Source: Hydrogenophaga sp. Root209 (GTDB lineage: Bacteria; Pseudomonadota; Gammaproteobacteria; Burkholderiales; Burkholderiaceae_C). Taken from it: 64,000 nucleotides of DNA. The first letter of the stretch is position 1, and each line of letters opens with the position of its first letter. The position numbers and the translations under genes were made by a program. Below are positions 1-8,636 of the stretch, piece after piece. Under the pieces are notes generated by a model. That model ran no database searches. It saw only the letters and a list, made by a program, of their open reading frames with translations, and had not been told where the DNA came from. The stretch covers positions 62,001 through 126,000 of the forward strand of contig NZ_LMIE01000034.1 of NCBI RefSeq assembly GCF_001428625.1, written 5' to 3'.

Positions 1-1
1 C

Positions 2-1039
2 GGCGGTGCCTACATCCCGGCGCTGTGCGATTACAGCATCATCGTGCGTGGCACCGGCGGCGTGTTCCTCGGCGGGCCACCGCTCGTGAAGGCCGCCACC
101 GGTGAGGAGCACACCGCCGACGAGATCGGAGGCTGTGATTTACACACCCAGGTATCCGGCACGGTCGACTACCCGGCTGACAATGAGGCCCACGCCATCG
201 CGATTTGCCGCGAGATCGTTGCGCAGTTCAAGCCCGCGACGAAAAGCTACCTGCCAGAACGCGATGCCGAGCCACCCTACTACGACCCCGACGAAATGCT
301 GGGCATCGTCTCGCCCGACCACCGGGTGCAGTTTGACCAGCGCGAACTCATTGCCCGCATCGTCGACGGCAGCCGCTTCCACGAATACCAACCCGCTTAT
401 GGCACCACGCTGATCTGCGGCTACGCCTACATCTGGGGGTACCGCGTGGGCATCCTCGCCAACAACGGCGTGTTGTTCAGCGACAGTTCCAAGAAAGCGG
501 CGCACTTCATCTCGCTGTGCAATCAGAACCGTACACCGCTCGTGTTTCTTCAAAACACCACCGGCTACATGATCGGCCGCAACTACGAAATGGAAGGCAT
601 CACCAAGGACGGCGCCAAGATGTTGATGGCGCAGGCTGGCAGCGAGGTGCCCAAGTTCACCGTCATCACCAGCGCAGCTTTCGGTGCGGGCTATTACGGC
701 ATGTGCGGACGGGCGTGGGATCCACGGATGATCTGGGCCTGGCCGAACGTGCACATGGGGGTGATGGGCCCCGATCAGGCCGCCAACACCCTCGCCGACG
801 TGAAAATCGCCCAGTTGCGCCGCAAGGGCCACACGCCCGATGAGGCCGAGATGGCGCAATTGCGCCAGCGCGTGTACGAAAAGGCCGAACGCGAATCCAA
901 CGCCTACTTTGCCACCTCGCGCTTGTGGGACGACGGTCTGCTGGCGCCCACTGACACCCGCAACGCACTGGGCATCGCACTCTCAGCCGCCGCACACGCC
1001 CCGATCGCCGACCCGCACTACGGAATTTTCCGATTCTGA
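2..1039 (+). CDS. Acyl-CoA carboxylase carboxyltransferase (beta) subunit, C-terminal part
   Basis: This is the carboxyltransferase half of a biotin-dependent acyl-CoA carboxylase, which moves CO2 from carboxybiotin to an enoyl- or acyl-CoA. The frame is open at the left edge, so only the last 345 residues are visible. The fragment starts at the N-domain loop GGAYIPALC and carries LQNTTGYMIG (near visible residue 183) and AAFGAGYYGMCGR (near 225). These fit methylcrotonyl/geranyl-CoA carboxylase beta subunits better than propionyl-CoA ones. The Phe of FGAG lies 118 residues from the C-terminus. From memory this site is Phe in methylcrotonyl- and Gly in geranyl-CoA carboxylase, which would favour a small substrate here. 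Two SDR genes follow after 9 nt. The biotin-bearing alpha partner is not adjacent; it may lie upstream or be the one at 28111. Confidence 0.9.
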   Translation, partial: GGAYIPALCDYSIIVRGTGGVFLGGPPLVKAATGEEHTADEIGGCDLHTQVSGTVDYPADNEAHAIAICREIVAQFKPATKSYLPERDAEPPYYDPDEMLGIVSPDHRVQFDQRELIARIVDGSRFHEYQPAYGTTLICGYAYIWGYRVGILANNGVLFSDSSKKAAHFISLCNQNRTPLVFLQNTTGYMIGRNYEMEGITKDGAKMLMAQAGSEVPKFTVITSAAFGAGYYGMCGRAWDPRMIWAWPNVHMGVMGPDQAANTLADVKIAQLRRKGHTPDEAEMAQLRQRVYEKAERESNAYFATSRLWDDGLLAPTDTRNALGIALSAAAHAPIADPHYGIFRF

Positions 1040-1048
1040 AGGGACAAC

Positions 1049-1912
1049 ATGACAGAAGACACCACCTTCGGCTTCGACGATGAAGCCCTCGCAACCCGCC
1101 CCACCGTCTACCAGAGCGGACTCTTCGAAGGCCAGGTGGTGATGGTCAGCGGCGCCGGCAGCGGCATCGGCAAAGCCATCGCCTTCCTGTACGCGCGCCT
1201 GGGCGCCAAGCTGGTCATCTGCGGGCGCGACCCAGCCAAGCTAGAGAGCTGCGCCGAATGGCTGCGCCGGCTCGGCAGCCCTGATGTGCTGGTGCACCCC
1301 ATGACGATCCGTGATCCCGAGCAGGTGGAACAGTTGATCGACGTGGCCTGGCTGCACTTCGGACGCATCGACGTGCTCGTCAACAACGCCGGCGGGCAAT
1401 TCCCGCAGCGGGCGCTGGACTACAGCGTCAAGGGCTGGAAGGCGGTGATCGACACCAACCTGAACGGAACCTGGTACATGATGCATGCGATGGCGCGCCG
1501 CTGGCAGGGCACCGGCACGCGGGGCAACATCGTCAACATCGTCGCCACCTTCCAGCGGGGCATGCCGGGCGTGGCGCACACCTGCGCTGCGCGCGCCGCG
1601 GTGACTCACCTGTCTAAAACTGTTGCAGTGGAGTGGGCGCAGCATGGCATCCGCGTCAATTGCATAGCGCCTGGAGCGATCGCCAGCACCGGCTTTCGTC
1701 AGTACTCCCCCGAGGCGGTGAAGGCCTTCGCCGGAGCCAACCCGATGAAACATGTCGGTGACGTGCAGGACGTGGCCGAGGCCGCGGTCTACCTCAGCGC
1801 GCCCAGCGGCAAGTTCGTCACCGGCGAACTGCTCACGGTGGATGGCGGCGGCGTGCTCTGGGGCGAAGTGTGGACCATCGCCAAACCCGATTACTTCAAG
1901 GTGAACACATGA
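1049..1912 (+). CDS. SDR family oxidoreductase, 2,4-dienoyl-CoA reductase-like (copy 1)
   Basis: A 287-residue NAD(P)-dependent short-chain dehydrogenase/reductase. The Rossmann motif SGAGSGIG is at residues 34-41 and NNAGG follows in mid-protein. After an extra N-terminal segment of about 25 residues, the fold resembles 2,4-dienoyl-CoA reductases (GGQFPQRALDYSVKGW, then VKGWKAVIDTNLNGTW). The classical YxxxK pair is absent: the segment reads HTCAARAAV, so the position normally held by Lys is Arg182. The downstream neighbour shares this substitution. ATG follows AGGGACAAC, a fair ribosome binding site, and the stop overlaps the next start by 4 nt (ATGA), so the two are translationally coupled. 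Its probable role is reduction or oxidation of an enoyl-, dienoyl- or hydroxyacyl-CoA made with the carboxylase upstream. Confidence 0.85.
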   Translation: MTEDTTFGFDDEALATRPTVYQSGLFEGQVVMVSGAGSGIGKAIAFLYARLGAKLVICGRDPAKLESCAEWLRRLGSPDVLVHPMTIRDPEQVEQLIDVAWLHFGRIDVLVNNAGGQFPQRALDYSVKGWKAVIDTNLNGTWYMMHAMARRWQGTGTRGNIVNIVATFQRGMPGVAHTCAARAAVTHLSKTVAVEWAQHGIRVNCIAPGAIASTGFRQYSPEAVKAFAGANPMKHVGDVQDVAEAAVYLSAPSGKFVTGELLTVDGGGVLWGEVWTIAKPDYFKVNT

Positions 1913-2787
1913 ATTCGGCTGACTCGCAACACCCCAAGTTCGGCCCGGGCGACGAGGCCCTGGCCGCACTCCCGACGGTCTATCGCGACGACCTTTTCGC
2001 CGGCAAAGTGGTGCTGGTGTCGGGCGCCGGCAGTGGCATCGGCAAGGCGATTGCCTTCCTGTTCGCGCGGCTGGGTGCCACGCTCGCCATCTGCGGGCGC
2101 AAGGCCGACAAACTCGAGGACTGCGCCGAAAAACTGCGCGCGCTGTCGGGCCGTGAGGTAATCACCTACCCGATGACCATCCGCGACCCCGAGCAGGTGG
2201 ACGCCATGCTCAGTGCCGTGTGGGAACGTTTGGGCGGCGTCGACGTGCTGGTCAACAACGCTGGCGGCCAGTTTGCCGCCCATGCGATGGACTTCAACGT
2301 CAAGGGCTGGAACGCGGTGATCGACACCAACCTCAATGGCAGCTGGTACATGATGCAGGGCGCGGCCAGGCGCTGGGTGGAGCAAGGCCGGCCCGGCAAC
2401 ATCGTCAACATCACCGCCGCCATCGACCGCGGCCTCACGGGCATGGCGCACACCACCGCCTCGCGCGCGGGCGTCATTGCGCTGTCCCGCACGCTGGCCA
2501 TCGAGTGGGCAGAGCACGGCATCCGCCTGAACTGCATTGGCGCCGGCGCCATCGAGAGCAACGGTTTCAACAACTACCGCGAGGAAAACGTTTCCACTTT
2601 CTACTCGTGCAATCCGATGAAACGGGCCGGCGACGTGCAGGACATCGCGGAGGCGGTGGTCTACCTCGCCGCACCCTCGGGCAAGTTCATCACCGGCGAG
2701 GTGCTCAACGTCGAAGGCGGGATGCTGCTGTGGGGCGAGTTCTGGCCAGCCGGAAAGCCCGACTACTTCAAGGTCGATCAAGAGTGA
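1909..2787 (+). CDS. SDR family oxidoreductase, 2,4-dienoyl-CoA reductase-like (copy 2)
   Basis: A 292-residue paralogue of the preceding gene, sharing its N-terminal extension, SGAGSGIG, NNAGGQF and the C-terminal pattern of a Gly-Gly followed by LLWGE and KPDYFKV. The catalytic-loop segment reads HTTASRAGV, with Arg186 where most SDRs have the catalytic Lys and no Tyr four residues before it. I chose the ATG inside the preceding stop (ATGA overlap); a longer frame reaching back to 1870 lies wholly in the upstream gene. Two adjacent copies suggest either two successive reductions or a heteromeric enzyme; the sequence does not decide between these. Confidence 0.85.
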   Translation: MNSADSQHPKFGPGDEALAALPTVYRDDLFAGKVVLVSGAGSGIGKAIAFLFARLGATLAICGRKADKLEDCAEKLRALSGREVITYPMTIRDPEQVDAMLSAVWERLGGVDVLVNNAGGQFAAHAMDFNVKGWNAVIDTNLNGSWYMMQGAARRWVEQGRPGNIVNITAAIDRGLTGMAHTTASRAGVIALSRTLAIEWAEHGIRLNCIGAGAIESNGFNNYREENVSTFYSCNPMKRAGDVQDIAEAVVYLAAPSGKFITGEVLNVEGGMLLWGEFWPAGKPDYFKVDQE

Positions 2788-3227
2788 CCTCGCAGCCTCC
2801 TCTTCCGTCGGCAACGTACTCCCACGGGCCTTTTCAGCAGCTCGTCGGGTACGACATCCTGCACAACGAGCGCGGCCTGTATTTCCGGCTGCCGATCCGG
2901 CGCGACCACCTCAACCCCCACGGCGTGCTCCACGGCGGCGTGCCCCTGACCTTGCTCGATGCGGTCGGGGGCAGAACCCTGATCGACCGGCCGATCCCGG
3001 GCAGCGGCCAGCTCATCCAGTCGTCGGTAACGGTCACGCTCACTGTGGATTTCATGCGTGCGGTCGGCACAGGAATCCTGTTTGCATCGGCAACGCCTGA
3101 CCACATCGGCAAGACGGTGGCCTATGTGTCGGTGAAGGTCACGCTCGACGCACTCGACGGAGACATCGTGTCGCGCGGCATCGGCACCTACCGCATCTAC
3201 ACCAAGTCACTGGTCAAAGCGGTCTGA
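2784..3227 (+). CDS. PaaI-type hotdog thioesterase
   Basis: A single hotdog-domain protein of 147 residues, likely an acyl-CoA thioesterase that releases CoA from stalled or excess thioesters in the cytoplasm. The family motif HGGVPLTLLDAVGG (about residues 52-65) follows NPHGVL, with the usual His-Gly-Gly before the long helix. The start is GTG at 2784, overlapping the stop of the SDR by 4 nt. Reading the frame further upstream gives only sequence out of frame with the SDR, so the GTG is preferred. It ends the plus-strand group and faces the racemase gene convergently across 164 nt, in which I see no gene. Confidence 0.85.
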   Translation: MTSQPPLPSATYSHGPFQQLVGYDILHNERGLYFRLPIRRDHLNPHGVLHGGVPLTLLDAVGGRTLIDRPIPGSGQLIQSSVTVTLTVDFMRAVGTGILFASATPDHIGKTVAYVSVKVTLDALDGDIVSRGIGTYRIYTKSLVKAV

Positions 3228-3391
3228 TCGGTGCTCGGCGGAGACCGCCCGGCAAAGCACTGCGGCTCAATGCAAATGATCATCGGGCGGCGGAAGGATT
3301 TTCAGCTCGCGGTTGATGCGTTCGATTTGGTCGGGCTGAAACTGCGTCGAATGCCTGTGGTCCATTTTCCCCAGCCCCCACCATTCTTCGA

Positions 3392-4492
3392 CTACAAGAG
3401 TTCGTCGTCGTGTTCGCCAATGAACGGCGCGGGGCTTGGGCGATCAGTCACCGTCCGGCTGAACCTCGGTGCCGGTGAAGGTTGGAGCACGCCGTCTCGC
3501 TCAAAGAAAGTGCCGCGCGCACTGTTGTGTGGATGATGTGCAGCCTCTTCCAGAGTCAGCACCGGTGCAAAGCACACGTCGGTCCCTTCCAGCAACGCAC
3601 ACCAGTGCGCTCTCGGCTGGATGCGGAAGATGTCGGCGATCTGGCGTTTGAGCGTCGGCCAGACGGCCGGATCGCGTTGCCGTTGAAACTCGGGATCGTT
3701 GATGCCTAGCTTCTCCAGCAGCAACACATAGAATTGGGGTTCCAGTGATGCGATCGAGATCCATTTCCCGTCAGCGCACTCATAGGTGTCGTAGAAATGC
3801 GATCCGCCATCCAACAGATTGGCCTGCCGTTCATTCTTCCACATTCCCAGCGCTTTGAGGTCGCAGACGATGGAGGTCAGCAGCGCCGCGCCGTCGGTGA
3901 TCGCAGCATCGACCACCTGACCACGGCCAGAGGTGCGCGCTTCAAGCAAAGCGCAAACGATGCCAAAGGCAAGCATCATGCCGCCGCCGCCCAGGTCGCC
4001 GACCATCGCCGGCGGCGCTACTGGCCCGCCGTCCGAGCGGCCAATCATGCTGAGCGCGCCCGACAGCGCGATGTAGTTGATGTCATGACCGGCGGCCTGC
4101 GCGAGCGGGCCGTCCTGGCCCCAGCCGGTCATGCGCCCGTAGACGAGTCGTGGGTGGCGTGCAAGCAGCACGTCTGGGCCCAAACCCAGCCGCTCCATCA
4201 CGCCCGGGCGAAAACCTTCAATGATCGCGTCGGCCCCGTCGACAAGTGCCAGCACCCGCTGCACGTCTGCGGGCGACTTCAGGTCGACCGCCACCGAACG
4301 GCGACCGCGGTGCAACACGCTGCGCCGCCCACTGGCAAGGAAGGTGCCATCTCCGCGGTCTTTTCCCTTGTCGGCCTTGCGATCCAGGCGGATCACGTCG
4401 GCGCCCATGTCGGACAGCAACATTGCGCAGAACGGTCCGGGGCCAATGCCGCCGAACTCGATCACTTTCAAACCTTGCAAGGGACCACTCAT
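3392..4492 (-). CDS. Alpha-methylacyl-CoA racemase (CoA-transferase III fold)
   Basis: A 366-residue family III CoA-transferase-fold protein of the racemase branch. It would interconvert (2R)- and (2S)-methylacyl-CoA so that S-specific dehydrogenases can act on methyl-branched chains. The diagnostic GHDINY segment (His about 136) and VGDLGGGG (Asp about 166) match the His/Asp pair that shuttles the alpha proton in mycobacterial and mammalian racemases. I start at the ATG at 4492 because GAGGAG lies about 9 nt upstream; a longer frame to 4525 adds 11 residues and lacks such a site. It is the last gene of the 12-gene minus-strand operon. Its presence is a direct hint that the substrate carries alpha-methyl branches. 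Confidence 0.88.
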   Translation of the reverse strand: MSGPLQGLKVIEFGGIGPGPFCAMLLSDMGADVIRLDRKADKGKDRGDGTFLASGRRSVLHRGRRSVAVDLKSPADVQRVLALVDGADAIIEGFRPGVMERLGLGPDVLLARHPRLVYGRMTGWGQDGPLAQAAGHDINYIALSGALSMIGRSDGGPVAPPAMVGDLGGGGMMLAFGIVCALLEARTSGRGQVVDAAITDGAALLTSIVCDLKALGMWKNERQANLLDGGSHFYDTYECADGKWISIASLEPQFYVLLLEKLGINDPEFQRQRDPAVWPTLKRQIADIFRIQPRAHWCALLEGTDVCFAPVLTLEEAAHHPHNSARGTFFERDGVLQPSPAPRFSRTVTDRPSPAPFIGEHDDELL

Positions 4493-4539
4493 TTGTTGTT
4501 GCTCCTCAAACCGAACTAAAACCACCAGCCAACCGACTG

Positions 4540-5400
4540 CTACCCCAACCAGCGCTTGCGTCGCTTGTAGTGCTTTACCTCGCGAAAGCTCTTGCGCACC
4601 CCCTCGCGGTCCAGGCCGAGATAAAACTCGCGCACATCCTCGTTGTCGCGGAGTTCCTGGGCCTGCCCCTCCAGCACGATGCGACCGCTCTCCATGACAT
4701 AACCATAGTCGGCGATCTCCAGGGCGACGCGTGTGTTTTGCTCGACGATGAGCAGCGACAGCCCCTGCTCACGCAGGTGGCGCAGCACGCTGAAGACTTC
4801 CTCGACCATGCGCGGCGCCAGCCCGAGTGACGGCTCGTCGATCAGCATGAGTTTGGGCTCGGCCATGATTGCGCGCCCGATCACCAGCATCTGCTGCTCG
4901 CCGCCCGACAGATAGCCGGCCGTGCGTTTTCGCAGTTCGGCCAGGCGCGGAATCGCTTCGTACACGCTGTCCATCGCCTGGCGCATCGCCTGCGCCGATG
5001 GAAACATGTGGCCGCCGATGATGAGGTTTTGCTCGACCGTCATGTGCTGCAGCACGCGCCGCCCTTCCATCACATGAACCAGACCACCGCGCACCACGGT
5101 CGCCGGATCGTGCCCCTGAATCGGTCGGCCGTCGAAGGTGATCGACCCGCCCGAGACGCGGCCATCTTCCGAGTCAATGACGCCGGAGATGGCTTTCAGG
5201 GTGGTGCTCTTACCTGCGCCGTTGGCGCCCAGCAGCGCCACGCACCCGCCTTCGGGGACCTTCATCGACACGCCCTTGAGCGCCAGGATCACCTCGGCAT
5301 ACAACACCTCAACGTTGGATAGAGTCAGCACCGCCGGATCGGCAGCCGCATGGGGCGTGGTCCGTTGATCCGGTGCTGCAGCAATGGCTGAATTCACCAT
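4540..5400 (-). CDS. Branched-chain amino acid-type ABC transporter ATP-binding protein (LivF-like)
   Basis: A 286-residue ATPase subunit of an import ABC transporter. Walker [10 protein letters not shown] is at about residues 58-66, the signature is LSGGEQQ, and Walker B with the catalytic Glu is [13 protein letters not shown], the typical LivF form. The C-terminus carries an extra basic tail (KHYKRRKRW). The start overlaps the stop of the substrate-binding protein gene by 7 nt. With LivG (11382), LivH (8636), LivM (7745) and the periplasmic receptor (6623) it completes one importer. Because it sits among ligase and beta-oxidation genes, the cargo is probably a hydrophobic carboxylic acid rather than an amino acid. 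Confidence 0.9.
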   Translation of the reverse strand: MVNSAIAAAPDQRTTPHAAADPAVLTLSNVEVLYAEVILALKGVSMKVPEGGCVALLGANGAGKSTTLKAISGVIDSEDGRVSGGSITFDGRPIQGHDPATVVRGGLVHVMEGRRVLQHMTVEQNLIIGGHMFPSAQAMRQAMDSVYEAIPRLAELRKRTAGYLSGGEQQMLVIGRAIMAEPKLMLIDEPSLGLAPRMVEEVFSVLRHLREQGLSLLIVEQNTRVALEIADYGYVMESGRIVLEGQAQELRDNEDVREFYLGLDREGVRKSFREVKHYKRRKRWLG

Positions 5401-6623
5401 TTAGGCACCACTGGCACGTTCACATCGGCTGCAGCCCGAACGACCTTGCCGTCCTTCATGGTCGCGATGTTGACCTTGGCGGTGCCGGTGGGAAAGGGGG
5501 TGTCGTTGCTGAAGTCCACGCCTGGCAGTATGCCCATCAGGTCGTTGCTGGTGAACTGGCTGTTCATCAAGGTCTCGCGCACCGCTTCGCCAGTGACTTT
5601 GCCGGCACCCTTGGCCTTGATGGTGGCCTCAATCGCGCGCACTGCCACGACGCTTTGGCCCAGGCCCATGATGGTCATGGCATTCCAGCCCGATTTCAGG
5701 CCATGCTTTTCCTGCAACATGCTGTAGAACTTGCGTGCGGTCGTGTCGTCTTCGCTGGCATCGGCGATGGCGCCCACTTCGAAATCACCGGCAAAGCCAT
5801 TCGGGTCGCCCAGTGCCTTAGATGATCCCACCACGCCGTTGTGCAGCGAGAGCATGATCGGGACGTTTTTGCCCAGCGCCTGCAGCGCACGTTTGGTGGC
5901 CACGGCCTGGGCGGTGTTGGTCTGGATCACGATCACATCGGTGCCAGCATTGACCAGGCGACGCACCGCCAGGGTCAGGTCGGCCGGTTGCACTTCGGTC
6001 CAGATCGCCTCGACGAAGGTGGCTTTGTCCGGGTTGGCCTTGGTGTAGCTTTGCAGGCCCTTGGCCATGTCGGCATAAGCGGGGGTGGCTTCGGAGGTGA
6101 TGATCGCCACCTTGACAGGGCGCTTGCCATCGAGTTTGGTGGTGCGGAACCATTCCAGGAATCCGCCCGCCTCGTGGGCGTAGGTGGGGCGCAGGTTCAG
6201 GGCCCATTGGTTGGGTTTCCAGCCGAAGCCGTAGGTGGCGGTGGCCATGACCATGGGAATCTTGTCTTCCGGCAAGCGCTGCTGCAACGCGGCGGCATCC
6301 GGGCCACCGAGGCCGAGCAGGATCGCGGGTTTGACTTCGGCCTTGATGCCGGGCCACAGGCTGGCGGTTTGCGCCACGTCGTAGCGGGTGTCGAAGGTTT
6401 TGACGACGATCTGCACGTTGAGTTTGCTGCCGACTTCCTTGTTCCACCACTCGATCACTGCGAGTCGCCCGCCCTGCATCTGGGACATGACGTTGGCGTA
6501 GGGGCCGGCGAAGTCGGCAAAGGCGGCCACGTTGATCGTCGTCGATTGCGCATGGGCGGGCGCATTCAGCAGCAGACCAGAGGCCAGGGCGGCCGTGAGT
6601 TTGAGAAAGGTATTGCGTTGCAT
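5394..6623 (-). CDS. ABC transporter periplasmic substrate-binding protein (LivK-like)
   Basis: A 409-residue type I periplasmic binding protein that would capture the acid and hand it to LivH/LivM. The N-terminus is a clear Sec signal peptide: a basic start (MQRNTFLK), a hydrophobic core (LTAALASGLLL) and a likely cleavage after AHA-Q. The mature part has the family opening INVAAFADFAGPYA. I start at ATG 6623 because GGAGA lies about 7 nt upstream; a TTG four codons earlier falls inside that ribosome binding site. It overlaps livF by 7 nt. The permease gene lies 69 nt upstream. Confidence 0.9.
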   Translation of the reverse strand: MQRNTFLKLTAALASGLLLNAPAHAQSTTINVAAFADFAGPYANVMSQMQGGRLAVIEWWNKEVGSKLNVQIVVKTFDTRYDVAQTASLWPGIKAEVKPAILLGLGGPDAAALQQRLPEDKIPMVMATATYGFGWKPNQWALNLRPTYAHEAGGFLEWFRTTKLDGKRPVKVAIITSEATPAYADMAKGLQSYTKANPDKATFVEAIWTEVQPADLTLAVRRLVNAGTDVIVIQTNTAQAVATKRALQALGKNVPIMLSLHNGVVGSSKALGDPNGFAGDFEVGAIADASEDDTTARKFYSMLQEKHGLKSGWNAMTIMGLGQSVVAVRAIEATIKAKGAGKVTGEAVRETLMNSQFTSNDLMGILPGVDFSNDTPFPTGTAKVNIATMKDGKVVRAAADVNVPVVPKW

Positions 6624-6692
6624 GCTTGTCTCCAATTGTGGTGGTGGTGAGGAAAAGGGGCGGGGGATTGCGACTCGCTGTGCCGGGCGGGC

Positions 6693-7745
6693 TCAGTGGT
6701 GAAACGGCCAGAGCCGGTAGTTGGTTTTCAGGATGTTCCAGCGGTGCATCAGGCCTTTCGGTTCAAGCAGCAGGAACAGCGTGATGATGAGGCCGAGAAA
6801 CACATTCATGCTGGCGAAGATCAGGTCGCTGCTCAGGCTGGGGATGCGCTCGACCAGGTCGGGCCCGAGGCTGGTGATGGTTTCCTGCACACCACGGATG
6901 AGCACGGTGCCTATCAGTGCCCCGACGATCGAGCCGAGCCCGCCGACGATCATCATGGCAATGAACCAGATCGAGTTGAACAGCGTGAACTGATCGACCG
7001 AGACGAAGCGCACCTGGTAGGCCCACAGGGCACCACCGATGCCAGCGTAAAAAGCGCCGAGCACGAAGGCGCGCGACTTGGCGCCGGCCACGTCAACGCC
7101 CATCATGCCGGCGGCCACATCGTCGTCGCGCACGGCGACAAAGGCGCGCCCGTGGCGGCTGCGCAGGATACCGAAAGCGCCGATGACCATCACCATGGTG
7201 ACGACAAGAAACAGGTAGTACAGCGAGCGGTCGGTGTTGAACAAAAATGTGCCCATCCGCGCCGGCTCCAGGCTGAAGCCATTCACGCCGCCGAGCCAGG
7301 CTGAAGGCAGATTCAGCACAATGAAGTGAAAGATGAACTGGGCCGCGATGGTGGTCAGCGCGAGGTAAAAGCCCTTGATGCGCGCCGCCGTCATGCCAAA
7401 CAACCAGCCGGCCAGCGCCGCTACCAGGCCCGCCACCGGCACCGCCACCCAGAACGGCAGCCCGGCCTTGACCTCGACCACGCTGGCGGCGTAGGCGCCG
7501 ACGCCCATGAAGGCGGCCTGGCCCAGGTTGATTTGCCCGGCGTAGCCGGTGGTGATCTGCAGCCCGACCACCACGATGGACGTGACCAGCATCAGGTTGG
7601 CTACGGCTACCAGACGCGCCGAGGCGAACCAGGGGAGGAACAGGAGAATTGCGATGAACAGTCCCAGGGTGACCCATTGGGCGCGCGTACGGATCAGCGC
7701 GCGGTCGCGCGCATAACTGGTGGAAAAAATGCCGGAGGGATCCAT
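6693..7745 (-). CDS. Branched-chain amino acid-type ABC transporter permease (LivM-like)
   Basis: A 350-residue inner-membrane permease. Many hydrophobic segments are present, including WVTLGLFIAILLFLPWF near the N-terminus and the family block GYAGQINLGQAAFMGVGAYA. The LivM cytoplasmic loop with GRAFVAVRDDDVAAGMMGV, the contact site for the ATPases, is intact. The C-terminal tail (LEPKGLMHRWNILK) is typical. It follows the LivH-type gene by only 3 nt, and is co-transcribed with it. Confidence 0.9.
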   Translation of the reverse strand: MDPSGIFSTSYARDRALIRTRAQWVTLGLFIAILLFLPWFASARLVAVANLMLVTSIVVVGLQITTGYAGQINLGQAAFMGVGAYAASVVEVKAGLPFWVAVPVAGLVAALAGWLFGMTAARIKGFYLALTTIAAQFIFHFIVLNLPSAWLGGVNGFSLEPARMGTFLFNTDRSLYYLFLVVTMVMVIGAFGILRSRHGRAFVAVRDDDVAAGMMGVDVAGAKSRAFVLGAFYAGIGGALWAYQVRFVSVDQFTLFNSIWFIAMMIVGGLGSIVGALIGTVLIRGVQETITSLGPDLVERIPSLSSDLIFASMNVFLGLIITLFLLLEPKGLMHRWNILKTNYRLWPFHH

Positions 7746-7748
7746 GGG

Positions 7749-8636
7749 TCAGACTCTTTCAATGCGTTTCCAGCCGAACATGCCGGTCGGACGAACCACC
7801 AGCACCACCAGCATGAAGATATAGGGGACGACGGCGGCGGCATTGCCGCCGATCAGCGGGTCGATGTAGGCGGCGGTCAGTCCCTGCACGACCCCGACGA
7901 TAATGCCCGCCAGCAGCAGACCGCCGATGGACTCGAGCCCGGCCAGCAGGGCCACCGGCAGGGCGGCGAAGCCGATTTCAGAGGACAGGAAGGTCAGCGA
8001 CTTGCCGCTCAGGTAGACCATCGAAGTGATGACCGACAGAACGCCGCCAAGCGCCCAAGCGAAGGCGATGGAGCGGCGCACGCTGATGCCCATGGCCAGA
8101 GCGATCTGGTGGTCTTCGGCCACCGCCGACATCGCCAGCCCGCTGCGACTGCGGTTGAAGAACCAGTGCAGCGCCACGGCCGCCAGCACCGCGATGAGGC
8201 CACCAATGGCGAGCGAGCGCGGGATGATCATCTCGCCCAAGATGATTGGCGTGAGGGGAAAGATGGCGGGGAACTGACGCTCCTGCGGACCCCAGATCGC
8301 CAGCACCAGTCCACGCATCAGGATCAGTAGCCCGATGGTGACCATGATCATAGAGAACACCGACTCGCCAATCAGGCGCCTGAACAGCAGGCGTTCAATC
8401 ACTAGCCCGATCAGCACCGAAATGCACAGTGCAACAGCGATGCCCAGCACCGGATGCATGCCGCGCGACTGGATGGCCCACCACAGCAGAAAGGCGCCCA
8501 GCACGATCATCTCGCCAATTGCCATATTGAAGACCTTGCTGGCGCGGTAGATGACGACAAAGCCCATGGCCACCAGCGAATACAGCAGGCCAAGCAGCGC
8601 GCCGTTGATGGTGTAGTTGATGAATTCGATGATCAT
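7749..8636 (-). CDS. Branched-chain amino acid-type ABC transporter permease (LivH-like)
   Basis: A 295-residue inner-membrane permease pairing with the LivM-like protein. It opens with the LivH pattern GALLGLLYSLVAMGFVVIYR and FNMAIGEMIVLGAF, and has the loop AVAEDHQIALAMGISV that couples to the ATPase. Its ATG lies inside the stop of the acyl-CoA ligase gene (4-nt overlap), so uptake and activation are translationally coupled. Confidence 0.9.
   Translation of the reverse strand: MIIEFINYTINGALLGLLYSLVAMGFVVIYRASKVFNMAIGEMIVLGAFLLWWAIQSRGMHPVLGIAVALCISVLIGLVIERLLFRRLIGESVFSMIMVTIGLLILMRGLVLAIWGPQERQFPAIFPLTPIILGEMIIPRSLAIGGLIAVLAAVALHWFFNRSRSGLAMSAVAEDHQIALAMGISVRRSIAFAWALGGVLSVITSMVYLSGKSLTFLSSEIGFAALPVALLAGLESIGGLLLAGIIVGVVQGLTAAYIDPLIGGNAAAVVPYIFMLVVLVVRPTGMFGWKRIERV

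Noticed and set aside
3245-3290. CCGCCCG and CGGGCGG as a terminator between convergent genes
   Set aside because: The 32-nt spacer and lack of a T run make it a poor hairpin; chance pairing of GC-rich sequence is likely.
3231-3536. A 101-codon plus-strand frame after the thioesterase
   Set aside because: Half of it overlaps the 3' end of the racemase gene; no similarity is seen and there is no ribosome binding site. The 164-nt gap is treated as non-coding.
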